Positions 13,794 to 20,336 of a DNA stretch of 24,409 bases are shown here, piece after piece. A model generated the notes under the pieces. It was not told the DNA's origin. It was given only the letters and a program-made list of their open reading frames with translations, and ran no database searches. The stretch spans positions 1-24,409 of the forward strand of contig JAZQYH010000025.1 in the NCBI GenBank assembly GCA_045633415.1. The letters run 5' to 3'. The DNA is from RGIG3102 sp045633415. GTDB lineage: Bacteria > Bacillota > Clostridia > Oscillospirales > Ruminococcaceae. A program made the position numbers and the translations under genes. Positions within the stretch are counted from its first letter, which is position 1; the number at the start of each line of letters is the position of its first letter.

Positions 13794-15239
13794 ATGAAAG
13801 TAACAGCTAAAAGCAGAGCATTGATTATCGCTGTTTCAATGCTTTTCATTCTGTTTTTCAAATATCTGCCTGCCCCTGCTGGTCTGTCTACAGCCGCAAT
13901 GCAGGTAACAGGTATCTTTATCGGCGTACTGATTATGTGGATGACAATTTCCATCGACTGGCCAAGTATGCTGTGTCTTGCCGCGCTGGCTTTTGTACCT
14001 GGTATATCAATGAACAGTATTCTGTCATCTGGTATGGGTAATGCAACATTCGCATTCCTTATGTTTACATTTATGTGTACACATACACTTAACCAGACAC
14101 CATTTATCCGTCGCTGTGCAATCGCATTCCTTACTACAAAGGCTGCACAGAAAAGCCCTTGGTCCTTCATCACACTGTACTTTGCATGTACACTGTTTTT
14201 AGGCTCATTTATGTCACCTACAGTTCTGGTGGTAATTCTGATTGCCATCACAGAAGAAATCTATGCAGTTCTTGGTTTTGAAAAAGGTGACAAAGCCGCT
14301 GATATGATGATGATGGGTATGGTATTCTGCTCATCCATCGGCGCCGGTATGACACCAATCGCTCACGTTTTCCCACTGATGGCTATGGGTTACTACACAA
14401 CAGCTACAGGCAACACAATCACCTATGCACAGTATATGGCTATGGGTGTGCCTGCAGGTATTGTAGCGGCAGTTATCATGATGCTTATTTTCCGCTTTAT
14501 TCTTAAACCCGACCTGTCTGGTATCAAATCACTGGATATTTCCCATCTGAAAAGCGAACTGCCAGCAATGGGCAGAAAAGAAAAATATGCCCTGATTATC
14601 TTCTTTACAGTAATTGCTCTGTGGGTTGTACCGGGCGTTGTAAGACCATGGCTGCCAGAAGTTTACAACTACATCAACGGCTTCGGTACAGCAATGCCTC
14701 CACTGCTGGGTGCAGTAGCTATGGCTATTGTAACAGTAGACGGCAAACCACTGCTGGACTTTAAAGAAGCAACAAGCAAGGGTATTCCATGGGCAAGCCT
14801 TATCATGGTTTCCGCTACACTGGCTCTGGGCAGTGTTATGACAAATGCAGACGTTGGCCTGACAGCCTGGATTGGCGAAAAAATCACACCAATTACAGCT
14901 GGTATGGGTGTAATGGCGCTGGTATTCCTGTTTGCATTCTGGGCAGCTATCCAGACAAACCTGTCTTCCAATATGGTAACTGTAACAGTTGTATGTGCTA
15001 TTGCACTGCCTGTATGTATGGCCGTGCCTGGCATCAACGTAGCTGCAGTGGCATCCATCATCGGTATGATGGCATCCTACGCATTTGCTACACCACCTGC
15101 TATGGCTACAATCGTATTTGCAATCGGCTCTGGCTGGACAAGCACAAGCCAGATGGCAAAATATGGCTTTGTTCTTATGATTGCTGGCGTTCTGCTGGCA
15201 TGTGGCATCGCATACCCAATCGGTTGTCTGGTGCTGTAA
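13794..15239 (+). CDS. DASS/SLC13-type anion:sodium symporter family permease
   Basis: 481 aa with about 11-13 hydrophobic segments throughout. It resembles the divalent anion:Na+ symporter family (CitT/YbhI-like carriers of di- and tricarboxylates): the N-terminal GVLIMWMTISIDWPSMLCLAAL, a central basic cytosolic loop near 250 (FRFILKPDLSGIKS), and two pseudo-symmetric tip regions. Where well-studied members have two Ser-Asn-Thr motifs, here they read S141-P142-T143 and S392-N393-M394, so the substrate may differ. The open frame reaches back to 13740 inside the peptidase gene; ATG at 13794 has AAGGAG five bases upstream and the hydrophobic N-terminus begins there. It follows the M24 peptidase closely, and a strong terminator ends the pair. 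The substrate is unresolved. Confidence 0.85.
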   Translation: MKVTAKSRALIIAVSMLFILFFKYLPAPAGLSTAAMQVTGIFIGVLIMWMTISIDWPSMLCLAALAFVPGISMNSILSSGMGNATFAFLMFTFMCTHTLNQTPFIRRCAIAFLTTKAAQKSPWSFITLYFACTLFLGSFMSPTVLVVILIAITEEIYAVLGFEKGDKAADMMMMGMVFCSSIGAGMTPIAHVFPLMAMGYYTTATGNTITYAQYMAMGVPAGIVAAVIMMLIFRFILKPDLSGIKSLDISHLKSELPAMGRKEKYALIIFFTVIALWVVPGVVRPWLPEVYNYINGFGTAMPPLLGAVAMAIVTVDGKPLLDFKEATSKGIPWASLIMVSATLALGSVMTNADVGLTAWIGEKITPITAGMGVMALVFLFAFWAAIQTNLSSNMVTVTVVCAIALPVCMAVPGINVAAVASIIGMMASYAFATPPAMATIVFAIGSGWTSTSQMAKYGFVLMIAGVLLACGIAYPIGCLVL

Positions 15240-15253
15240 TAACAAAAAACAAT

Positions 15254-15290
15254 AACCACTACCTGTAACAGGTAGTGGTTTTATTTTTTC
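15254..15290. terminator. Bidirectional terminator between the transporter and flavoprotein genes
   Basis: Perfect 12-base arms (15254-15265, 15269-15280) with a three-base loop, A-rich on the left and TTTTATTTTTT on the right, so it can act for both convergent genes. Confidence 0.88.
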
Positions 15291-15295
15291 TGTAT

Positions 15296-16648
15296 TTATT
15301 TGCCCAGCTTTTTATCAAGGTCGTCCAGAACTTTTTTATATGGCATCAGCATACCTTCGTTCATTTTGTTGCCCATTTTGGATTTTATTTTAGGGCTGGA
15401 AATCATAGCACCCACCAGATACATAGCCAGCATTGTGCCCATCTTCTTCTGTGGGAAATCGTATTGACCGTGCTGTTTATAGAATTTGTGGTCTGCTTTC
15501 ATCATGCCCTGCATCTGCCAGATAAGGTCACGGAAAATTTTCATACCCCCTACACCATAGAAGTTTGCAGGCTGTGTATTTTTGTTTTCCAGTGAGTAAA
15601 CAAGGTTTGCCACCAGCATATCAATTTCACCATCCGGGTTTGTTTCGTCTGTTGCAATGCCAGCCAGAATGTTGCCACCTACCTGTGCGCGTCCTTCGAT
15701 AATCATCTGCAGGTTAAATTCCTGTTTATACGGGCCACTGATAAGATACCCCATAGGCATACCCATTGTAACTGTGCGGTGGCCGTTGCAAAACTGTCTG
15801 TCATCGTACAGCTTGAATCTTGAACCCATTGAATGGTCTTTTACAGAGAAAGCATATATAATAGCCTGTCCACCCTGTACCTCGTTTCTTAAAAACTCAT
15901 CAAAGCCATCTTTGTAAATACATTTGCCATCCACAGCACAGTTAAAACAGCCTAGACAGCCGCCGCTGAAAGGATAATCATTAAGATTCACAATTTTAAC
16001 ATCATATGGTACAACTGCCGAAAAGCGCTCTACCATAGCTTTAAGGCTGGTGTCTGTATCTTTCATATCAGTTACAACCACAATATTTTCAGCCTTTTTG
16101 GCGGTATTTTCTGCCGCTGTAGCCATTACAGCCCAGTGACTGGAAACAGGCACAGGTGATGGCTCACAGTAGCCATTCTCCACACTCCACTGGATATGGT
16201 TCCAGAAAGCGACAGCCTCCTGCTGGCCCTGTTTTTTGGTCAGGTCGTCCATATCTGCTGAAAGACCACGTATGTACTTCATACCCATATCCTGACAGTT
16301 GTCCTGAATATATCTGTGGGCGGTAATATCATAAAAATGCTTGGAGGTAGTTATCTGTGTAGCAAATTTGCCTGCAAAGTTTATTCCGCTTTCTTTCAGC
16401 AGTTCGATGAATCTGTGCAGCTGATAAGGCGCAATAAATGTGTAAACAGGATAAGAGAAAAGCAACATATCTGCTTTTTCGGCTTCACTTACAATTTCAG
16501 AAAAATCTTTTTCCAGCTTTCTTATCTGCTGACCAGCATGTACAGTAATAAATTCATGCTGTGGATTCAGTTTTTCCAGATAATTTACTGTCTGCCAAGT
16601 AATGGAATATTTGCCCTTTGGGCTGCCATTGATAACCAATATTCTCAT
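15296..16648 (-). CDS. Tandem flavodoxin-fold NAD(P)H-dependent oxidoreductase
   Basis: 450 aa holding two flavodoxin-like units. Unit 1 (about 1-170) begins MRILVINGSPKGKYSITW, the NADPH-dependent FMN reductase signature with an FMN phosphate loop, and continues with LLFSYPVYTFIAP. Unit 2 (about 180-350) starts NIVVVTDMKDTDTSLKAMV and carries C231-x2-C234-x2-C237 (GGCLGCFNC) plus another Cys, as in iron-sulfur-flavoprotein-like reductases. A C-terminal tail of about 100 residues has two amphipathic or hydrophobic stretches (GTMLAMYLVGAMISS). It probably reduces quinones, nitro compounds or disulfides. The longer frame (MYIKLKRGHI...) starts in the leader; ATG at 16648 with AGAGGG upstream fits the conserved N-terminus. 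It is divergent from the MarR gene, which likely controls it. Confidence 0.85.
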   Translation of the reverse strand: MRILVINGSPKGKYSITWQTVNYLEKLNPQHEFITVHAGQQIRKLEKDFSEIVSEAEKADMLLFSYPVYTFIAPYQLHRFIELLKESGINFAGKFATQITTSKHFYDITAHRYIQDNCQDMGMKYIRGLSADMDDLTKKQGQQEAVAFWNHIQWSVENGYCEPSPVPVSSHWAVMATAAENTAKKAENIVVVTDMKDTDTSLKAMVERFSAVVPYDVKIVNLNDYPFSGGCLGCFNCAVDGKCIYKDGFDEFLRNEVQGGQAIIYAFSVKDHSMGSRFKLYDDRQFCNGHRTVTMGMPMGYLISGPYKQEFNLQMIIEGRAQVGGNILAGIATDETNPDGEIDMLVANLVYSLENKNTQPANFYGVGGMKIFRDLIWQMQGMMKADHKFYKQHGQYDFPQKKMGTMLAMYLVGAMISSPKIKSKMGNKMNEGMLMPYKKVLDDLDKKLGK

Positions 16649-16679
16649 AATATGCCCTCTTTTCAGCTTTATGTACACC

Positions 16680-16731
16680 AGTATACCAAAAATAAAAATA
16701 TTTGCATAGATTTATATATTATTTTGGTATA
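16680..16731. promoter_or_regulatory. Mirror-image divergent promoter elements / 10-bp inverted repeat
   Basis: TATACCAAAA (16682-16691) and TTTTGGTATA (16722-16731) are perfect inverted copies 40 bp apart. Each holds an extended -10: TGGTATACT toward the flavoprotein gene (minus) and TGGTATAAT toward marR (plus). They may also be paired regulator sites about four helical turns apart. Confidence 0.55.
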
Positions 16732-16737
16732 ATTTGT

Positions 16738-16766
16738 TTGCAATTATGGCAATCTTTCGATATAAT
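16738..16766 (+). promoter_or_regulatory. Main promoter of the MarR-family gene
   Basis: TTGCAA (16738-16743), 17 bp, TATAAT (16761-16766), with a leader of about 25 nt. The -10 lies inside the palindrome at 16758-16778. Confidence 0.65.
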
Positions 16767-16778
16767 ACAAATATATCG
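16758..16778. promoter_or_regulatory. 21-bp palindrome, candidate MarR operator
   Basis: Perfect seven-base arms CGATATA and TATATCG flank seven bases. It covers the -10 and start region of the marR promoter, the usual place and size for MarR autorepression. Confidence 0.55.
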
Positions 16779-16796
16779 TCCAAAAGGAGAGATAAA

Positions 16797-17270
16797 ATGG
16801 AAAGAGCAAAGCATACACTCAACGAACTGTTGGTAAGTCTTTTTAACTATATTTTACATATCGAAGAAAAAAATCTTAAAGAATGTGGTGTACCTCTGAC
16901 AATGAACGAAGTGCACACTATTCAGGTTATTGATAAAGCTGAAGATAATAACATGACACATATTGCCCGTGTATGTATGGTAAGTAAAAGCACGCTGACC
17001 AGCAATATTTCCAATCTGGAAAGAAAAGGTTATGTTGTTCGCTATAAAGATGACAAGGACAAACGTATCAACCGTGTTCGCCTGACAGAAAAATCAGCTG
17101 ATGTACTGAAAGTACACGATGCCTTCCATAAAAATATGATTGATAAAGCTATCGGTGATATGGCCGTGCAGGAAAATGCACTGCTGCTGGAAACATTGGA
17201 AAACCTGCTGGGTTATTTCAAAGCAGAATACGAAGACAAAACTGACATTATAATCACAGAACAGAAATAA
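16797..17270 (+). CDS. MarR-family transcriptional regulator
   Basis: 157 aa. N-terminal and C-terminal dimerisation helices flank a winged helix-turn-helix at about residues 35-100: MTHIARVCMVSKSTLTSNISNLERKGYV is the recognition region and YKDDKDKRINRVRLTEK the wing, the classic MarR pattern. It is probably a repressor released by a phenolic, quinone or oxidant ligand. The frame is open from 16734, but ATG at 16797 has AAAAGGAGAG just upstream, and the longer form would cover both promoters. The palindrome at 16758-16778 suggests autoregulation, and the divergent tandem flavoprotein gene is the likely main target. Confidence 0.93.
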   Translation: MERAKHTLNELLVSLFNYILHIEEKNLKECGVPLTMNEVHTIQVIDKAEDNNMTHIARVCMVSKSTLTSNISNLERKGYVVRYKDDKDKRINRVRLTEKSADVLKVHDAFHKNMIDKAIGDMAVQENALLLETLENLLGYFKAEYEDKTDIIITEQK

Positions 17271-17286
17271 TATTTATTAGAAAAGT

Positions 17287-17316
17287 AAAAGCACGGCAAA
17301 GTTGCCGTGCTTTTTT
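17287..17316. terminator. Bidirectional terminator between marR and nitroreductase genes
   Basis: Arms AAAAGCACGGCAA and TTGCCGTGCTTTT (17287-17299, 17302-17314) followed by T-run; A-rich on the other side for the convergent gene. Confidence 0.87.
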
Positions 17317-17345
17317 ATTTTACAATAATGTGGTTTGAAAAATTA

Positions 17346-17855
17346 TCAGAATTTATTGTAAACAGCTACTTCTTCAAAGGATTTTCTTGGGCGAGGGTTT
17401 GGTGCTTCGTCTGGGTAACCTACAGTTACAACTGTGATTACTCTTGTGCCTTCTGGACAGCCCACAATTTCAGTAGCCATATCAGGGTCAAAAGAACCTA
17501 CCCAGCAGCTGCCAAGACCCATGCCAAATGTGGCAAGGTGCAGATATGTGGATGCGATAGATGCATCGATTGTACCACGATTATAGCCAGAGTCATTCAT
17601 CTGCTGATATTCAGTTGCACAGATACAGAAAATCAGTGGTGCTGTCATAGCAGGTCCACGGCTTTCGCAGGCAACTCTCATCTTTTTCAGCTGTTCTTCG
17701 TCAGTAATAGCAACAAACTTCCATTCCTGTCTGTTTGCAGCACTTGGTGCAATACGCATAAGGTCAATCAGCGTATCAATTTTTTCCTGTTCAACAGGTA
17801 TGTCTTTGTATTTTCTGATGCTGATTCTGCTGCGCATAACGTCCATAAATTCCAT
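17346..17855 (-). CDS. Nitroreductase-family FMN oxidoreductase
   Basis: 169 aa, a short member of the nitroreductase family. FMN-phosphate contacts are expected at RSRISIRKY (residues 8-16) and in the PRPRKSFEEV tail; APSAANRQEWKFVAI and LGSCWVGSF are the other usual signatures. Such proteins use NAD(P)H to reduce nitroaromatics, quinones or flavins, generally as FMN-bound homodimers. The open frame extends 39 codons upstream, but ATG at 17855 has GGAGG nearby and matches the family N-terminus. It converges with marR and diverges from the flavoprotein operon at 18069. It has its own near-consensus promoter. Confidence 0.92.
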   Translation of the reverse strand: MEFMDVMRSRISIRKYKDIPVEQEKIDTLIDLMRIAPSAANRQEWKFVAITDEEQLKKMRVACESRGPAMTAPLIFCICATEYQQMNDSGYNRGTIDASIASTYLHLATFGMGLGSCWVGSFDPDMATEIVGCPEGTRVITVVTVGYPDEAPNPRPRKSFEEVAVYNKF

Positions 17856-17888
17856 AATACTTTCCTCCGATGTCAAATTTTTTATTTT

Positions 17889-17917
17889 AGTATAACACAT
17901 AAAACAGAATTTCTCAA
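17889..17917 (-). promoter_or_regulatory. Promoter of the nitroreductase gene
   Basis: On the minus strand, TTGAGA (17912-17917), 17 bp, TATACT (17889-17894), about 34 bases ahead of the start codon. Confidence 0.7.
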
Positions 17918-18011
17918 TTTGATATCTGTAATACAATGTAGAAAATATCTTCAGAAAAGCACCCTTTTGCACAAATTTTATTGCATATTGAGTCCATGCA
18001 GACTTATATTA

Positions 18012-18040
18012 TTGCCCCGACAGGATAAAAATGCTACAAT
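18012..18040 (+). promoter_or_regulatory. Promoter of the flavodoxin-fold reductase - nitroreductase operon
   Basis: TTGCCC (18012-18017), 17 bp, TACAAT (18035-18040) with a TGC extension. A GGCAAT-A-CGATATA stretch at 18044-18057, similar to the marR upstream region, lies across the predicted transcription start. Confidence 0.55.
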
Positions 18041-18068
18041 ATAGGCAATACGATATATGAGGTGTGGT

Positions 18069-18686
18069 ATGAAGGTTTTACTTATCAATGGCAGTCCTAA
18101 AAAAGATGGCAACACAGCCATTGCCCTGAATGAAATGGTGCAGATTTTCGAAAAAGAAGGTATTGAAACCGAAATCATTCATATAGGCAACAAGAATATC
18201 CGTGGATGCATTGCCTGTGGCAAATGCAGGGAACTCGGTCACTGTGTATTCAACGATTTTGTGGCAGAAACCAGCAAAAAGCTGGCACAGGCTGATGGTC
18301 TGGTGGTTGGCAGTCCTGTTTATTATGGCTCTGCAAACGGCAGTCTGGTTTCATTTTTAGACAGGCTGTTTTACTCTAACTCCACAGACCTGCGAATGAA
18401 GGTAGGCGCCGCAATAGCTGTGGCACGCCGTGGCGGTATAACCTCAACTTTTGACCAGCTGAACAAATACTTTACAATTTCAGGTATGCCTGTCGCCAGT
18501 GGTCAGTACTGGAATGGCGCCCATGGTGCCGCACCGGGTGAAGCCACACAGGACGGCGAAGGTCTGCAGCAGATGAGAACTCTGGCAAGCAATATGGCAT
18601 TTCTGGTAAAAAGTATTGCTCTGGGCAAAGAAAAGTATGGTCTGCCAGAAAAAGAAAAACCAGTAAGAACCAATTTCATCAGATAA
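18069..18686 (+). CDS. Flavodoxin-fold NADPH-dependent FMN reductase family protein
   Basis: 205 aa. The start MKVLLINGSPKKDGNT is the FMN-phosphate loop of the NADPH-dependent FMN reductase/iron-sulfur-flavoprotein family. C47-x2-C50-x2-C53 and C59 follow (GCIACGKC...C), a cysteine set that binds an Fe-S cluster in some relatives and is redox-active or structural in others. VVGSPVYYGSANGSLVSFLDR is the second FMN contact region. It is a cytoplasmic reductase of unknown substrate. ATG at 18069 (GAGGTG upstream) is preferred to the in-frame ATG at 18057, which lacks a site. It is followed after 11 bases by a nitroreductase gene, clearly an operon. Confidence 0.9.
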   Translation: MKVLLINGSPKKDGNTAIALNEMVQIFEKEGIETEIIHIGNKNIRGCIACGKCRELGHCVFNDFVAETSKKLAQADGLVVGSPVYYGSANGSLVSFLDRLFYSNSTDLRMKVGAAIAVARRGGITSTFDQLNKYFTISGMPVASGQYWNGAHGAAPGEATQDGEGLQQMRTLASNMAFLVKSIALGKEKYGLPEKEKPVRTNFIR

Positions 18687-18697
18687 AGGAGAATATT

Positions 18698-19231
18698 ATG
18701 GAACTGAACAACGGTATTTTTGAAAGAAGAAGTATCCGCAAATATGAAGAGAAAGCTGTAAGCGAAGAACAGGTAAGAGAAATTCTGTGGGCGGCAAGTA
18801 ATGCACCATCATGGAAAAATCTTCAGCCATCACGCTATTTTGTAGCAATGCACACATCACGTGATGCAGTGGCTGATATGCTGCCAGAATTCAATAAAAA
18901 CAACGTTCTCAATGCGCCTGTACTTATAGTTTCCTGTGTTAAAAAAGGCACATCCGGCTTTGACAGGGAAGGCAACGCTGTAACACATCTTGGCGATGGC
19001 TATCTCCACTTTGACAACGGTCTTGCCGTGCAGAACATCTGTCTGAAAGCACTGGATATAGGTCTGGGCACATTGATTATGGGTCTTTATGATGAAGCTG
19101 CTATCAGAAAATATTTTGAAATTGATGACAGTCTGGAAATTGTATGCGTACTGTCTGTAGGCTACCCTGCAGACCAGCCAGCCGCAAGACCTAGAAAATC
19201 AGTTGATGAAATTGCAGTATTTAAAAAATAA
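18698..19231 (+). CDS. Nitroreductase-family FMN oxidoreductase (second copy)
   Basis: 177 aa. FERRSIRKYEEKAV at residues 6-19 and ARPRKSVDEIAVF at the C-terminus supply FMN-phosphate contacts; SNAPSWKNLQPSRYFV and GLGTLIMGLYDEAAIRKYF are family signatures. It shares the fold with the nitroreductase at 17346 but the two differ widely in sequence, so they are not a recent duplication. AAAGGAG lies close to the ATG. As the second gene of the flavoprotein operon it probably shares the flavin/NAD(P)H chemistry and regulation of its neighbour. The substrate is unknown. Confidence 0.92.
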   Translation: MELNNGIFERRSIRKYEEKAVSEEQVREILWAASNAPSWKNLQPSRYFVAMHTSRDAVADMLPEFNKNNVLNAPVLIVSCVKKGTSGFDREGNAVTHLGDGYLHFDNGLAVQNICLKALDIGLGTLIMGLYDEAAIRKYFEIDDSLEIVCVLSVGYPADQPAARPRKSVDEIAVFKK

Positions 19232-19249
19232 GAGCTTTATGATAATTGG

Positions 19250-19289
19250 GGCGATATCAGTTTTATAACTGGTATCGCCTGTTTTGTTT
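19250..19289 (+). terminator. Intrinsic terminator of the flavoprotein-nitroreductase operon
   Basis: Eleven paired bases, GGCGATATCAG with CTGGTATCGCC (one G-U), an eight-base loop, then TGTTTTGTTT. Confidence 0.78.
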
Positions 19290-19306
19290 AACCGATGAGA
19301 CACCAG

Positions 19307-19467
19307 TAACTACCGGACAGGCAAAAAATCAACATTATACCAGTTTTATTTGCTATGATGTTATCTGTTACCAAAAGGAATACCGCCAGACTGAACGAAG
19401 TATTGAAAAAACAGCAACTGCACAACGAAACCAACAAATAACTTACAGTGGAAGAATATGTAGAAAA
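19307..19467 (+). other. Orphan stretch with a possible small-gene remnant
   Basis: Between two terminators lies about 180 bases without a convincing gene. One frame, closed by a stop at 19307-19309, reads a short hydrophobic piece (IIPVLFAMMLSV) and then a charged piece (TKRNTARLNEVLKKQQ), stops at 19439-19441, and continues in frame with LTVEEYVENKK. ATG at 19355 could give a 28-aa peptide, but I see no ribosome site. It may be the decayed end of a small membrane protein, or chance. Confidence 0.25.
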
Positions 19468-19470
19468 TAA

Positions 19471-19505
19471 AAAGCGACACGGTTTATGCCGTGTCGCTTT
19501 TATTA
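19471..19505. terminator. Bidirectional terminator right of the orphan stretch
   Basis: Twelve-base arms AAAGCGACACGG / CCGTGTCGCTTT (19471-19482, 19489-19500), a six-base loop, T-run to the right and A-run to the left. In the minus direction it ends the GDPD gene. Confidence 0.85.
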
Positions 19506-20327
19506 TATTTTCAGTTCAAAACCATCAAAAATAACCATATCAAATTTGTTTTTCAGCATATCATATTCCCGCTGTGTCTGAACAGTCCAGCAGGCGGCTT
19601 TTGCACCCATAAGGCGACAAAGTTTAAGGGATATGTTGTCTTTGTGGTTGTAGTTATAGGAAATAAAGTCTGGTCTTGCGGCAACATTGCCCACCATAAA
19701 TGAAAGTGCTGTGTACAGTGGCTGTCCTGCATATTTTTCATCGTGCCAGAACTCAGCAGACAGCTGACCACGAACAACCTCTGGTGCATTGGATTTGTAC
19801 CACATAAGTGCACGTGGGTCAAAGGATTTCATACACCACTGACCTTCATAATCTTTCAGTATTTCATAACTGCTTGCGCAGATGGCTGTGTCCACATGGT
19901 CCATTTTGTGTTCTACAATAACAGGCACTTTACCGTCTATCAGTTCCATTGCCTGTGCAAGAGTAGGGATTGTATAGTCAGTTCCCAGCAGTTTCATCTG
20001 TGCTAGTTCTTCGCTGGTATAATCCCACACATCACCTTCCACACCACACATTCTTTCCAGTGTTTTATCGTGGAAAACCATTGCCACACCATCACTGGAC
20101 AATGCTACATCCAGTTCAATGCCTATGCCGGCGTCAACTGCACGTTGAAATGCCGCCAGACTGTTTTCTGGAATATTGTTTTCATTGTCAAAATAGCCTC
20201 TGTGTGCAAATGGACCTGAAAGGAAGGATGTGTCAGGTTTTGACGCTACTCTTGGTGATATGATGAAAAGAAACACACCAAAAAGAACACTGAATAAAAT
20301 CAAAAGTACTTTTATAAATTTTTTCAT
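19503..20327 (-). CDS. Membrane-anchored glycerophosphodiester phosphodiesterase
   Basis: 274 aa. A single N-terminal hydrophobic segment (about 5-24, IKVLLILFSVLFGVFLFII) anchors an outward-facing GDPD barrel. Catalytic residues are in place: H42-R43 (AHRG), NIPENSLAAF, metal ligands E71 and D73 (IELDV), and H86 (FHDKTLERM). It cleaves glycerophosphodiesters from phospholipid or teichoic-acid turnover to glycerol 3-phosphate and an alcohol. ATG at 20327 gives the basic signal start MKKF; a GTG at 20333 is also in frame. The YjiH-family gene stops nine bases upstream, so the two form an operon. The family is firm; the natural substrate is inferred. Confidence 0.9.
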   Translation of the reverse strand: MKKFIKVLLILFSVLFGVFLFIISPRVASKPDTSFLSGPFAHRGYFDNENNIPENSLAAFQRAVDAGIGIELDVALSSDGVAMVFHDKTLERMCGVEGDVWDYTSEELAQMKLLGTDYTIPTLAQAMELIDGKVPVIVEHKMDHVDTAICASSYEILKDYEGQWCMKSFDPRALMWYKSNAPEVVRGQLSAEFWHDEKYAGQPLYTALSFMVGNVAARPDFISYNYNHKDNISLKLCRLMGAKAACWTVQTQREYDMLKNKFDMVIFDGFELKI

Positions 20328-20336
20328 ATACACCTG

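Noticed and set aside
14529..15245. Long minus-strand open frame opposite the DASS transporter
   Set aside because: Cys- and His-rich antisense translation of a membrane protein gene; no start signal and no recognisable domain.
16734..16796. N-terminal extension of the MarR frame
   Set aside because: It overlaps the promoter and palindrome, and a strong ribosome site precedes the ATG at 16797.
17346..19231. Recent duplication of the two nitroreductase genes
   Set aside because: They share only family signatures (for example SIRKY and RPRKS); the rest differs too much for a recent copy.
19246..19470. 74-aa plus-strand open frame after the second nitroreductase
   Set aside because: It begins inside a terminator stem, has no ribosome site and shows no recognisable motif.
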